64,000 nucleotides of DNA. It comes from Ruegeria sp. Ofav3-42. Its GTDB lineage: Bacteria > Pseudomonadota > Alphaproteobacteria > Rhodobacterales > Rhodobacteraceae. The notes under the pieces were generated by a model. That model was not told the DNA's origin, did not search any database, and saw only the letters and a list, made by a program, of their open reading frames with translations. This document shows, one piece after another, positions 10,762 through 20,053 of this stretch; position 1 is the stretch's first letter; every line of letters starts with the position of its first letter. The position numbers and the translations under genes are program-made. The stretch spans positions 186,001 to 250,000 of the forward strand of contig NZ_JAKRGB010000001.1 in NCBI RefSeq assembly GCF_022347725.1. The letters are read 5' to 3'.

Positions 10762-11442
10762 ATGTTTGATAATCCCAATGACCGGAAACAGCTGCTGGGC
10801 TCGGGGTGGTTCGGAACGCGCGGCTCTCGTTTTCAATCGGATCTGCTCGCCTGCGGGATTGCAAAAACGTTTGAAGCTGGCGAGCCCCTCTATCACATCG
10901 GTGACCCGGCCAACGGGGTCTATGCGGTTTTGGAGGGCGCTGTTCAGATTATGGCGCCAGCGGATGATGGTCAGGAATTCGTGGTTCACCGTCAGGGCGG
11001 CGGGTTCTGGATCGGCGATCTGGCGCTGTTTGCTGAGGCGCTAAGGCTGGTGAGCGTCTTCGCGACGCAGCACACGCGCGCTTTGTTCTTTCCGTCTTCG
11101 CGCTTGGACAGATTGGTGCGCGACAATCCGGATTACGTCCGCGACTTTTACGCGTTGTCGCATGAGAACATGCAGACCGCATTGCGTATCATGGCCAACT
11201 TGGCCGTTACTGGCACAGAAAAGCGTTTGGTGTTGCGCTTATTGCATCTCGATGAGGGGGCAACAAAATCCGATGGGTGGATCGTTGTTTCTCAGGACGA
11301 ACTGGCAGCTATGGTCGCCGTTTCTCAGCCGACGCTACACCGGAATCTACACCGCCTTGCGGACCTGGGATTGATCGAACTTGGTTACGGCCGCGTTCGC
11401 CTGATAGACAGACGGAAATTGATCTCCAGCTGTCAGTGCTAA
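10762..11442 (+). CDS. Crp/Fnr family transcriptional regulator
   Basis: A 226-residue protein with a cyclic-nucleotide-binding-like domain in the first 120 residues (GEPLYHIGDPANGVYAVLEG) and a winged helix-turn-helix at the end (VSQDELAAMVAVSQPTLHRN, then LADLGLIELGYGRVRLID). It lacks the N-terminal cysteine cluster of FNR, so it is not an oxygen-sensing Fe-S protein of that kind. The ligand is unknown. It is divergent from the arylsulfatase, a natural target candidate, with two inverted repeats between them. The upstream ribosome binding site is weak (GATGAG), so the start is moderately certain. Confidence 0.85.
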   Translation: MFDNPNDRKQLLGSGWFGTRGSRFQSDLLACGIAKTFEAGEPLYHIGDPANGVYAVLEGAVQIMAPADDGQEFVVHRQGGGFWIGDLALFAEALRLVSVFATQHTRALFFPSSRLDRLVRDNPDYVRDFYALSHENMQTALRIMANLAVTGTEKRLVLRLLHLDEGATKSDGWIVVSQDELAAMVAVSQPTLHRNLHRLADLGLIELGYGRVRLIDRRKLISSCQC

Positions 11443-11444
11443 GG

Positions 11445-12668
11445 TTACGGGTTAAGCGGCGGAAGCGGGTCCGACAGGTGGCGCTGTGTTTGCCCCAGAG
11501 CCTTGAGTTCCGAAATCGCTGCTGCCCAGTCCGCACCTGAATCCTCTTTGTGGGTTGAGTATTTTGCAGCCCCGATCTTAGCCAGCCGTCTTTCGAGACC
11601 GATAGCCATTTCGGGGAAGTCACTTCGTGCTTTCCACATTTCCAATGCCGAGTATGTCTTTGAAAAATCGCGCTCCTGTAGCGCGGTCGTTAACACATTC
11701 AGCGCGAACTCGGGGGATTCCTGGTACTTTTTCTGTCGCATTTGGTTCCACGTTTTGATGCGTGGACCAAAGAAGCGCAACACACCCCAAAATGCCAACC
11801 CCAGCACTGCGAACCAAATGAGTGCGGTCAGAATGGATTCCGCGCCTGGCGGCTGCCATTTGGGTGGCGCTAGGGTCAGCTCGACTGACTCGATGTCGAT
11901 GGTTTCGACCTGATCGGTTTCCAGATTGTACCAGCGAACCGAAATTGGCGGCAGTTCGGTTTGGCCGCCGTCCTGCGCGAGATAGGTGATTTCGTCCACG
12001 CGTTGCCCGGACAATATTCCGCGGTCTTCGCTTTCCGTGAAACGCGGTTCTTTTGGATAGGCGCGCAGCAGAGGGTTTTGGATTTCTGGGATCAACTCAG
12101 GGACCAGGAAAGGCGTCGTCCCGGTGATTTTGGACGTCAAACGGCGCGTGATGGCCCCGCCGTTTTCCATCTCGGTCGAACCTTCGATCTGCTGATCCAC
12201 CTCGAAACCCGTTGCGATGATCAGCGGGTCCAGGTCGCGCGCGCCCTTAGGAACGACAGCGTTCAATGTCAATTCGGGCAGGGAGACGGACACCTGCGTC
12301 GGCGCATTCGTGTCGGGATCTGCGAAGGTAACGATGACATCCTGAGCGCCGAACACAACTTGTCCGGCTTGAAGCGGATACAGGCGATAGCTGCGCTGAA
12401 CCCCTGACCAGGTCTCGCCGTTCACCGTTTCACTAACGGGGCCCGAGGCGCGTTCGGGCAGGCGCACAAGCAGGTTCTCTTGCTCAAGTGAAGGAAATAC
12501 TGGAGGAGACGGCATGAAGGTCGGGACAAGAACCTTTATCCGAACAATTGCAGGCTGCCCGACGGTAACCGGCTCGGTCGGTACTTCGGCGGAGACCTGA
12601 GGTTGAAGCTCTGTTTGTGCCATTAGTGGCACCGGCAGTATCAGCATGAGAAAAAGGAGGTATCTCAT
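11445..12668 (-). CDS. batD: BatD family protein
   Basis: A 407-residue protein with a signal peptide (YLLFLMLILPVPLMA), a periplasmic region of immunoglobulin-like beta domains (VTVGQPAIVRIKVLVPTFMP), and one transmembrane helix near residue 285 (ILTALIWFAVLGLAFWGVL) followed by a cytoplasmic tail. This is the BatD (oxygen-tolerance) layout. It is the last gene of the MoxR/Bat operon and overlaps the preceding gene by four bases. Bat proteins are thought to form an envelope complex with the MoxR ATPase; the biochemical role is not settled. Confidence 0.85.
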   Translation of the reverse strand: MRYLLFLMLILPVPLMAQTELQPQVSAEVPTEPVTVGQPAIVRIKVLVPTFMPSPPVFPSLEQENLLVRLPERASGPVSETVNGETWSGVQRSYRLYPLQAGQVVFGAQDVIVTFADPDTNAPTQVSVSLPELTLNAVVPKGARDLDPLIIATGFEVDQQIEGSTEMENGGAITRRLTSKITGTTPFLVPELIPEIQNPLLRAYPKEPRFTESEDRGILSGQRVDEITYLAQDGGQTELPPISVRWYNLETDQVETIDIESVELTLAPPKWQPPGAESILTALIWFAVLGLAFWGVLRFFGPRIKTWNQMRQKKYQESPEFALNVLTTALQERDFSKTYSALEMWKARSDFPEMAIGLERRLAKIGAAKYSTHKEDSGADWAAAISELKALGQTQRHLSDPLPPLNP

Positions 12669-14170
12669 TGCTGTTGCTCCTGATTTTCCAAAAGGAACCG
12701 GTTGCGAAGAAAGTCCTGCATGTCGGTGTCAATTGTACTGATCCACTGATCCGCCGACATGGCTTGCGCGCCTTCGGTCGGTGCCTGAACGGTTGTGTTC
12801 TCTCCTCGACCGGCCTCATTGTCAAAGACCGTATCGTCCGCTCCGATCCCTGCTTCTTCGCCTGTGTCCGACTGCTCGCGGGTCGTTTCAACGTATTCGA
12901 GGATTGCCTTGGACACTTCCAGATTGTGCTGCGCTTCGGGCCAGTCCGGTCTGCGTTCCAGCGCTGTTTCAAAGGCCGCTACGGCGGGGCGGTACTCCCG
13001 ATTTCGAATTCTGGCCATTCCCTCTGAAAAGGCGGCCTCTGGCGTATCAAGCTCTGCAAAAATGGCTGCTGCTTCCGGATACTGTCCCGCCTTCAGCCTT
13101 GCATACCCCTCGTGATATGGGTCCTGGAACAGGTCAGCCGCCTCAGCATAGCGTTTCTGGTTCATCGCGATTTGTCCCTGCTGATCGGGGGTCAGGAACC
13201 AATCCCGCCATCCATCGGCAAACGCGGGGCCCGAAGGGGTCGTGAAGAACAGCGCAAGAAATGCCCATCGGATGACCCAACCCCGTCGGAACCAAAGCAG
13301 CGACAACAGTGCGGCTGGCCACGCCAGAATCCAGCCTCGATCCTGCCAATCCAGGCGGTCGCCATCATCCAGTGCCGCTGTATAAGCAGACTGAATTTGA
13401 CGTTGTAACCGATTGATATCCCTATCATCACCCGAAAATGGCACGACGGTCGCATTCCTCAGGCCGTCCAGTTGGGCGATACGCTGATCACCGGGTAGCA
13501 TTGTGAGGAAGAACACGGGCGTGGTCGCTTCCTCGAAACCGGCCAGCTGCGATGGGTCGAGGTCGTCCAAGACGAACAAGACCGCCCCGGGCGTTTCGCT
13601 GTCGGCCAAAATAGATTCAGCCAGCGCCAACGCGTCCGCAGCGGCGTCACCCTGTTTTGGCATGACGGCTGGCGAAAGACCTTCCAGAAGAGGGCGGAGG
13701 ATATTGGCGTCCTCGGTCAAGGGCGCAACGCGGTGAGGGGTTCCAGCATAAGCAATCAAAGCGGTGCGTGCGCCCGCGCGGGCATTTATCAGGTCAGTTA
13801 CCTTGAACTTGGCCCGCTCGAGGCGTGACGGAGGAAGGTCGGGTTCTTCCATACTGTCCGTAACCTTCAGCGCGATCACCAAAGGTGCGGTATCTGCGAC
13901 CAGCGGATTGGGTGCACGGGACCATGTCGGTCCTGCCGCGGCTAACGTGGTTAGAATAGCCGCAATCATCGCGACATCGATCGGGTAGACACGCCGCCTA
14001 TCTTCGGACCCCAACCTAAGTGCGGCCGCGAGATGCGGGGCGATACCTTCGGGTTGTTGGTATTGCGATTGAGGTTTAGGGCGCGCCAGCCACCACAAGC
14101 CAGCGATTGGAATGAAGAAAAGCAGCCAATATACTCGAATAAAATGAAATTCTGCCAATACCCCCATCAT
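12665..14170 (-). CDS. BatB/BatC-like protein: VWA domain plus TPR repeats
   Basis: A 501-residue protein with two N-terminal membrane helices, a von Willebrand A domain (about 90-300), a further helix, and a C-terminal TPR part (ANMQ-like helices such as YAEAADLFQDPYHEGYARLK). It looks like BatB fused to BatC. The metal-ion-dependent adhesion site is degenerate: where family members have DxSxS this protein has KVTDS, so the first Asp is replaced by Lys. Metal-dependent binding is therefore doubtful. It overlaps BatA upstream and BatD downstream by four bases each. Confidence 0.85.
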   Translation of the reverse strand: MMGVLAEFHFIRVYWLLFFIPIAGLWWLARPKPQSQYQQPEGIAPHLAAALRLGSEDRRRVYPIDVAMIAAILTTLAAAGPTWSRAPNPLVADTAPLVIALKVTDSMEEPDLPPSRLERAKFKVTDLINARAGARTALIAYAGTPHRVAPLTEDANILRPLLEGLSPAVMPKQGDAAADALALAESILADSETPGAVLFVLDDLDPSQLAGFEEATTPVFFLTMLPGDQRIAQLDGLRNATVVPFSGDDRDINRLQRQIQSAYTAALDDGDRLDWQDRGWILAWPAALLSLLWFRRGWVIRWAFLALFFTTPSGPAFADGWRDWFLTPDQQGQIAMNQKRYAEAADLFQDPYHEGYARLKAGQYPEAAAIFAELDTPEAAFSEGMARIRNREYRPAVAAFETALERRPDWPEAQHNLEVSKAILEYVETTREQSDTGEEAGIGADDTVFDNEAGRGENTTVQAPTEGAQAMSADQWISTIDTDMQDFLRNRFLLENQEQQQ

Positions 14171-15150
14171 GCCACACCTCTGCGCCGCGTCAGGTGTAAT
14201 CCGGCAATGCTGCCAAGCATAAGCATCAAAGCCAGAACAAGGGGGTAATGCGCAAGACTTTCGCGCGGGCGGTAGCTTTGGGTTTCCACGACCCGGGGAT
14301 TGAGCTGATCGATGCGTTCATACGTTGCCGCCAACGCGTCTTCGTCGTCTGCAAAGAAGTACTCGCCCCCAGTCCGGTCCGCGATTTCTTTCAAAGCGCC
14401 CAGATCGACCCGATCTTCGCCCGAGGCATTCGGGTCCCCGACACCCACCGTGTAGATGACGACGCCTTTATCCGCTGCAATAGCGGAGGCGTTTATCGGC
14501 GTCATTCGGCTGGACGTATCCGCACCATCGCTGAGCACGATCATCAGGCGCTGGTCGAGCTCGCTCGAATCGAATGTACGAATTCCCAGCCCGATGGCGT
14601 CTCCCAGGGCGGTGTTCGGCCCAGCCATTCCTACTGCAGTTTGATCCAGGAACCCATTCAAACTGTTCAGATCTTCCGTGAACGGAGCCTGCACAAACGC
14701 ACGGGTACCAAAGATGATCAGAGCCATGCGATCCCCCTGACGCTCGGCGATGAAACTCCGCAGCACGTCTTTGACGGCGGCCAACCTCTGTTTGGGTGTT
14801 CCGTCTGACGAGGTGAAATCGCGTTGATCCATCGAGCCGGATATATCCAGCGCAAGCACGACGTCGCGGGCCGATTTCTCGATGACCACGGGCTCTCCCA
14901 GTTTTTCTGGGCGAGCCATTGCTGTCACCAAGAGAAGCCAAATCAATACAACGATTCCGGTCTGCAGCTTTGCGCGGTTCAGGATGACGGAGCCGGACTT
15001 CGGCTCAACGCCTGCAGCCTGCGCGACGTGGCGAAAGAACGGGATGCGGATTGAGCTGCTTTTCTCTCGGTGCGGAGGGGCGAACCAGTACACCAGCAAG
15101 GGCAACGGCATCAGGAGAAAGGCCCAAGGCGCAGCGAAGGAAAACATCAC
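14167..15150 (-). CDS. batA: BatA-like VWA domain membrane protein
   Basis: A 327-residue protein with N-terminal membrane helices (AAPWAFLLMPLPLLVYWF), a second helix near residue 65, a VWA domain with an intact metal site (ALDISGSMD, the DxSxS motif), and a C-terminal transmembrane helix (YPLVLALMLMLGSIAGLHL). This is the typical Aerotolerance-regulator/BatA architecture. It lies between DUF4381 and the BatB/C-like gene with four-base overlaps on both sides, so all are translationally coupled. Intact metal site here contrasts with the degenerate one in its neighbour. Confidence 0.88.
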   Translation of the reverse strand: MMFSFAAPWAFLLMPLPLLVYWFAPPHREKSSSIRIPFFRHVAQAAGVEPKSGSVILNRAKLQTGIVVLIWLLLVTAMARPEKLGEPVVIEKSARDVVLALDISGSMDQRDFTSSDGTPKQRLAAVKDVLRSFIAERQGDRMALIIFGTRAFVQAPFTEDLNSLNGFLDQTAVGMAGPNTALGDAIGLGIRTFDSSELDQRLMIVLSDGADTSSRMTPINASAIAADKGVVIYTVGVGDPNASGEDRVDLGALKEIADRTGGEYFFADDEDALAATYERIDQLNPRVVETQSYRPRESLAHYPLVLALMLMLGSIAGLHLTRRRGVA

Positions 15151-15620
15151 GTTGCCCTTTCCCGCTTGTGGGTCTTGATCCAGTCCCGTGCAAGTTTAGT
15201 CAGGTTTGGATCAGTCGAGTCCGTTCTGTATGGTGCCTCAATAAGGGCGCGGCACGCGTTTTCCTGAAATGATGCTTTTTCAGACGTTTGCTTCAGGAAG
15301 TTCACCCATTTGTCACCGTGCAATGACGCAACCTGCTTGCGGGGAAACGCGACCAACGCGGTGCGGCGTAGAATCTCGGCCGTTTTTGCTGCGCTGTCGC
15401 CCGAGGCCGCCAGTTCAACCAGCGCCTCGCGCCTGTAGGCATTTGTCCGGCGGTGGCGCAGAACAGCGTATAGACAAAGCGCGATCAAACCCACGACGAT
15501 CAGCGCCAGAGCAACCCAACCCCATGTCTGCGGCATCATCGAAATCGGGTCCGGCGCCGGAGCGGGTTCAAGCATGTCCAGCAGTCCAACCAGCGATTTG
15601 CCTTCGACATCGACGCTCAT
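15147..15620 (-). CDS. DUF4381 membrane protein of the Bat operon
   Basis: About 157 residues. After a short N-terminal segment there is a transmembrane helix (WGWVALALIVVGLIALCLYA), then a basic cytoplasmic domain rich in helices (LVELAASGDSAAKTAEILRR). This is the DUF4381 family, found between DUF58 and VWA genes in MoxR operons of Proteobacteria. The ATG at 15620 shares a base with the stop codon of the DUF58 gene (TAATG), which decides the start over a longer open frame upstream. Function is unknown; probably a small scaffold of the Bat envelope complex. Confidence 0.8.
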   Translation of the reverse strand: MSVDVEGKSLVGLLDMLEPAPAPDPISMMPQTWGWVALALIVVGLIALCLYAVLRHRRTNAYRREALVELAASGDSAAKTAEILRRTALVAFPRKQVASLHGDKWVNFLKQTSEKASFQENACRALIEAPYRTDSTDPNLTKLARDWIKTHKRERAT

Positions 15621-16564
15621 TATCGGCCTCCACGATGGCCGAACAGCCTGAGGAGTTGGTCGAGTGTTGGTTCCGCGGTGGTCAAAGGCACGATTGGAAA
15701 GCCATAGCGGCGCGACCAAATTTGCAGCTGTGCCAAACGGCCCTCCAACGCCGCGCGTATGCGAGGCGACAATTCGTGGTCCGAACTGTCGATTTCGATC
15801 TGGCGGTCGCCGTCGGACACGGTCATTTTGAGATTTGGAGCTAATTCGCGCGAGCTCGGGTCGGAAGTATTGAACAAAATCAGATCGTTGGGCGCCGAAA
15901 GTCTACGTAGCAGTATTTCCGAAGTCTCGTTCAGCCCGTCAAAATCCGAAAACACACATACTAGCGAATTGGTATGCGCGATCCGTGTTGCCTGTTTCAG
16001 CACGTCATTGAGAGTTACCGTCGGTTCAGGACGCAGTGACGCGTGAAGGTTTGAATTCAATGACCCCACGGAGGTCAGAAAGCGCGTCAAGGCGGCTGGT
16101 CGCCGTTGCGGGCGGTGTTCGGCCAGATCGGTGTCGCCGAAGACGATCCCGCCGACCCGGTCGCCCTGCCCAAGAACACGATGCGCCGCGATGGCCGCTG
16201 CCTCGGCCGCGATAACCGATTTCATGTAAACTTGCGTTCCGAAGAACATCGAAACCCGTTGATCGACCAGCAACAGGGCCGGGCGATCGCGCTCCTCGGT
16301 ATAGACCCTAACATGGGGCTCTCCGGTACGAGCGGTCACTTTCCAGTCGATTGTGCGGATGTCATCGCCGGGCTGATAGTTGCGCAGTTCCTCGAAATTT
16401 AATCCACGCCCACGCAGGCGGGATGCGTGCCGACCGTTTAGGATCGAACGGGCTGGCTGACGCGGCAAAAGGCTGAGCGCACGCGACTTGGGTCCCAACC
16501 GCAACAGGTGGTCCGCATTAACGTGAATGCGCGGGTCGTCGGGATATGCGGCGGTCTGGGACAC
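15620..16564 (-). CDS. DUF58 domain protein
   Basis: A 314-residue cytoplasmic protein with the DUF58 signature: GRGLNFEELRNYQPGDDIRT followed by IDWKVTARTGEPHVRVY, and a degenerate VWA-like remainder (ALLLVDQRVSMFFG). It is the second gene of the MoxR operon. DUF58 proteins always accompany MoxR ATPases and are presumed to be their partner or client adaptor. The gap to moxR is 17 bases. Confidence 0.9.
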   Translation of the reverse strand: MSQTAAYPDDPRIHVNADHLLRLGPKSRALSLLPRQPARSILNGRHASRLRGRGLNFEELRNYQPGDDIRTIDWKVTARTGEPHVRVYTEERDRPALLLVDQRVSMFFGTQVYMKSVIAAEAAAIAAHRVLGQGDRVGGIVFGDTDLAEHRPQRRPAALTRFLTSVGSLNSNLHASLRPEPTVTLNDVLKQATRIAHTNSLVCVFSDFDGLNETSEILLRRLSAPNDLILFNTSDPSSRELAPNLKMTVSDGDRQIEIDSSDHELSPRIRAALEGRLAQLQIWSRRYGFPIVPLTTAEPTLDQLLRLFGHRGGR

Positions 16565-16581
16565 GCGGCGTTCCTCAGGGA

Positions 16582-17559
16582 TCAGGGCAGCGCGACAAGC
16601 TGCAGGATTTCCGAAATCACGTCATCCGCCGATTTGGCACTACCTTGCGCCTCAAAGCTGAGCGTTATGCGGTGGCGGAAAACGTCGTGCGCGATCGCGC
16701 GAATATCGGCCGGGTCGACATAGTCGCGCTGGTTCATCCAGGCATGTGCGCGGCCGCACTTGTCCAGAGCCAGCGAGGCGCGGGGGCTGGCCCCGATGTC
16801 GATCCAACTGGCCAGTTCTTCACTTAGCGCGCCTGGGGTCCGCGTCGCCTGCACGAGGTCGGCCATGTACCGGTCCATCGCGTCAGAAACGTGAATCTGG
16901 CCGATCTCAGCACGCGCGGCGAAAACGGCGTCCTGTGGGATGGTCGGAGGGACATCGTTGGAGGCGCTTTTTCCGGCCGCGATCTCTTCGTTACGCACCA
17001 GACGGATTACCTCAACCTCGTCCTCGACCGGCGGGTAGGTGATCTGCACATGCATCAGGAACCGGTCCATCTGCGCTTCGGGCAAAGGGTACGTGCCTTC
17101 CTGTTCGATCGGGTTTTGCGTCGCCATCACGATGAACAGGGGGTCCATCTTATGCGTTGTGCCCGAAACAGTTACCTGCCGTTCCTCCATCGCCTCAAGC
17201 AAAGCAGCCTGGACTTTGGCTGGGGCGCGGTTGATCTCATCCGCCAGAACGATGTTGGCGAAGATGGGACCCGGCTCAAAGCGAAAGGTGCCGCCGTCGT
17301 CTGTTTGCTGAAAAACCTCGGTTCCGGTGACGTCTGAGGGCAGCAAATCGGGTGTAAACTGAATCCGGCTGAAACTTGCGTCCAAGTTTTTGGCCATGGC
17401 CTTGACCGCGCGGGTTTTTGCCAGACCGGGCAGCCCCTCGATCAGCAAATTTCCGTTCGCCAGTATCCCGATCAGAAGGCGGTCGATCACTTCGGTTTGC
17501 CCGATGATGGTCTGTCCCATGCGGGCTTTAAGATCATTTATCTGATTAAGTGCATTCAT
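16582..17559 (-). CDS. moxR: MoxR family AAA+ ATPase
   Basis: A 325-residue AAA_3 ATPase with Walker A GLPGLAKT (residues 42-49), Walker B IVLADEINRAP, sensor 1 in VMATQNPIEQEGTYPLPEA and arginine-containing AQMDRFLMHV. The C-terminal lid contains GASPRASLALDKCGRAHA, typical of MoxR. It is the first gene of the six-gene Bat operon on the minus strand and presumably acts as a chaperone that remodels the VWA partners encoded behind it. Confidence 0.93.
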   Translation of the reverse strand: MNALNQINDLKARMGQTIIGQTEVIDRLLIGILANGNLLIEGLPGLAKTRAVKAMAKNLDASFSRIQFTPDLLPSDVTGTEVFQQTDDGGTFRFEPGPIFANIVLADEINRAPAKVQAALLEAMEERQVTVSGTTHKMDPLFIVMATQNPIEQEGTYPLPEAQMDRFLMHVQITYPPVEDEVEVIRLVRNEEIAAGKSASNDVPPTIPQDAVFAARAEIGQIHVSDAMDRYMADLVQATRTPGALSEELASWIDIGASPRASLALDKCGRAHAWMNQRDYVDPADIRAIAHDVFRHRITLSFEAQGSAKSADDVISEILQLVALP

Positions 17560-17673
17560 TTCGTGGATCCAATCGGCGCCAATTTTCGGTTTTGACGTTG
17601 AGACTATTCAGGATGCTGGGTGGTTAAAAAAGTTTTGCAACGACGGTATGTTAGCAGGATTTTGGTGGGCATT

Positions 17674-18786
17674 CTACCGGGAAATTCGAGCGGTCAGTTG
17701 ACGCAGATCCTCCTTCAATTCAGGGCGGATTGGACCGTGATTTGGTGCGTCGCGCAAGGTCTGCACCAAATGGGGCGAAGGTTGCCGACCTGCCGCTCGG
17801 CTCCATGTCAGGGCCTCAAGGATTTCCCGAGCCTCGGCATCCAGAGCGTCGGGAATATCGAACCCGTTCAGGGTGGCCCAAACGCCGCTCCAAAGCCGCC
17901 CGACGGACCATGGGTTGTAGCCTCCGCCGCCGAGAACAAGAATCCGTGGGGCGAGGTATTTCAACGCGGCGACCGTCTGCCAATGCGAGTTGTTGGACAG
18001 CGCCAGGCGCGACAGCGGGTCTTCGGCGACGGCGTCCGCCCCGCATTGCAGAACGATTGCCTGGGGCTGAAAGGCTTCGGTTGCGGGCAGGATCAGCTGG
18101 TCCAGAATGGCCGAAAACTCGTCGTCATTCAGGTTTCTGGGCACCGGCAAGTTCAGCGCCGCGCCACCTGCATCATCCATGAGCGTGCCGGAAAAGGGCC
18201 AACGCCGGGTTTCGTGAACCGAAATCATTCGGACCTTGTCTGAACCGTGAAAGGCGACCTCGACCCCGTCACAATGATGCGCGTCGATATCGATATAGAC
18301 GACGCGATCCAGACCCATTTGCAAAAGCGCAAGGATCGCCAGAACCGGATCGTTCAAGTAGCAAAACCCGTTGGCGCGGTCAGGCAGGCCATGGTGCGTG
18401 CCACCGGCCGGGTTGAAGACGATGCCGCCATCCCGGATCAGTTCGGCGCCCAGCATGGACCCTCCGGCCGCTGTGGCCGGGCGTCGGTACATTTCCGGAA
18501 ACACCGGGTTTGACAGCGTGCCCAGCGCGTGTTTGACGCGGACTTCATCCGAAACGCTCTGAGCGTGCTCAGCCGCTTTCAAGGCAGCTATATAGTCCGG
18601 TGTGTGAAACCTTTGTAAGGCACTTGGTTTCGCGCAGGGGCTGACCCGGTAGTTTTCTATCGTCAGCCAACCCAGCGCGCGGCATAGGTCGATGACGGTT
18701 GAAACACGCGGAATGGCCAGCGGATGTTTGGAGCCGTAAGTCGAATGTCGATAGATTTCGGACCCTATGAAAACAGGGGCCTGCAT
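17674..18786 (-). CDS. Histone deacetylase-like protein (AcuC/Hdac family)
   Basis: A 370-residue protein with the metal-hydrolase motifs of the deacetylase superfamily: GGTHHGLPDRANGFCYLND (active-site His pair), YIDIDAHHCDGVEVAF (zinc ligands), and GGGGYNPWSVGRLW near the end. Bacterial members remove acyl groups from small molecules such as polyamines or from proteins such as acetyl-CoA synthetase (AcuC); which applies here cannot be told. The start is three bases after the stop of the AI-2E family gene on the same strand, so both are likely cotranscribed. Confidence 0.87.
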   Translation of the reverse strand: MQAPVFIGSEIYRHSTYGSKHPLAIPRVSTVIDLCRALGWLTIENYRVSPCAKPSALQRFHTPDYIAALKAAEHAQSVSDEVRVKHALGTLSNPVFPEMYRRPATAAGGSMLGAELIRDGGIVFNPAGGTHHGLPDRANGFCYLNDPVLAILALLQMGLDRVVYIDIDAHHCDGVEVAFHGSDKVRMISVHETRRWPFSGTLMDDAGGAALNLPVPRNLNDDEFSAILDQLILPATEAFQPQAIVLQCGADAVAEDPLSRLALSNNSHWQTVAALKYLAPRILVLGGGGYNPWSVGRLWSGVWATLNGFDIPDALDAEAREILEALTWSRAAGRQPSPHLVQTLRDAPNHGPIRPELKEDLRQLTARISR

Positions 18787-18789
18787 CGG

Positions 18790-19875
18790 TTACCGCTGGC
18801 GTGCGGGCGTGTTGTCGTCGCCAAGCCGGCCATCCAGAGACATCAAAATCGCAACGGGTCTGAGCGCGGGAATATGGCTGAAGATGATCAGGATGCAGAC
18901 CGTCAGCGGAACGCTGAGGAACGCGCCGATCAGCCCCCAGACGGTTGTCCAGAAGGTCAGCGCCAGGATCACCAGAAACGTGGACATGTTCAGCGACCGG
19001 CCCAGCATGGCAGGGTCCAGAAAGTTGCCAATCAGAAACTGAATGGTGCCGCAGCCGAATACGATGATCAGGAACGGCCCGATCGTTTCAAACTGAACCA
19101 GAGCGATCATGGCCGGAAAGATCACGGCGATAATCGAACCGATCGACGGGATGAAATTCAGCGCAAAGGTCAGAACCGCCCAGGTTTCCGCGTATTCAAG
19201 CCCAAGCACCTTGAAGACGGTATAACTGATGCCTGCGGTGACCAGGCTGATGAATGTTTTTACGCCGACATATCGCTGCAGGCTAAAGGTGATCGCATCC
19301 AGAATTGATGTAAATTCGGCCCCGGTTTCAGGATTGCCCGCTGCCAGTTGGATCTTTTTGCGAAAGGCCAGACGCTCGGCCATCAGGAATGCAACGTAAA
19401 GGCTGATCAGAAAGAACTGGTTCAACAGCGATGTCGCACTGCTGAGCAGAACCCGTGCGACATAGGACATGTCGATGCTGACGAGGTTGTCGCGGATGAA
19501 CTTGGTGACGTCATTACCCACCAGCCCGGTGATGCGGTGAACGGCGCCGTCGAATTGGTTTTCATAGGTGCTGATCGACCGCGCGAACTGGGTCGCCTGA
19601 CTGCCGAGAATGTACATGATCACGAACAAACCAGCCAACACGACTGTGACACCCGCCAAATTGGCCAGCCAGACCGGCACCCGCGTCAGCGCGATAACCC
19701 GGTCGCTGAGCGCGATGATCAGAACGTTGATCAGCAGCGCCATCGTCAGCGGGATCAAAAAGGCAGAGCCCGCATACAAACCCAGCACGATCAGCGTGGC
19801 GACAATCGTGGTGTCCCGAACAACCGACAGCTTCAGTCGCGGTGCCTCAGTGTTCTGGTCTGGTTCCAAGGTCAT
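18790..19875 (-). CDS. AI-2E family transporter (PF01594)
   Basis: A 361-residue integral membrane protein with paired N-terminal helices (ATLIVLGLYAGSAFLIPLTM), a central amphipathic domain, and four or more C-terminal helices including AVLTFALNFIPSIGSIIAVI, the family signature. Members are oligomeric exporters or ion-coupled transporters; the TqsA/AI-2 link holds only for one branch, so no substrate is assigned. It is divergent from the YihY/BrkB gene and probably cotranscribed with the deacetylase-like gene. Confidence 0.87.
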   Translation of the reverse strand: MTLEPDQNTEAPRLKLSVVRDTTIVATLIVLGLYAGSAFLIPLTMALLINVLIIALSDRVIALTRVPVWLANLAGVTVVLAGLFVIMYILGSQATQFARSISTYENQFDGAVHRITGLVGNDVTKFIRDNLVSIDMSYVARVLLSSATSLLNQFFLISLYVAFLMAERLAFRKKIQLAAGNPETGAEFTSILDAITFSLQRYVGVKTFISLVTAGISYTVFKVLGLEYAETWAVLTFALNFIPSIGSIIAVIFPAMIALVQFETIGPFLIIVFGCGTIQFLIGNFLDPAMLGRSLNMSTFLVILALTFWTTVWGLIGAFLSVPLTVCILIIFSHIPALRPVAILMSLDGRLGDDNTPARQR

Positions 19876-20053
19876 TGATTAGCCCGCCTGTCGTGCCGTT
19901 TGGCACATTACACCGATTGGTGATCGCTCTGGAAGGTGATCCTGCACGCGCGGGCAGGATTCTGCAATGTGCCCAAATATTTGAGCTAGATAATTTACAC
20001 TTACGCGGGATTTGCCGTTTCAGAGGAATGGCGAGGCGGGTTAGGGTCTGGGA

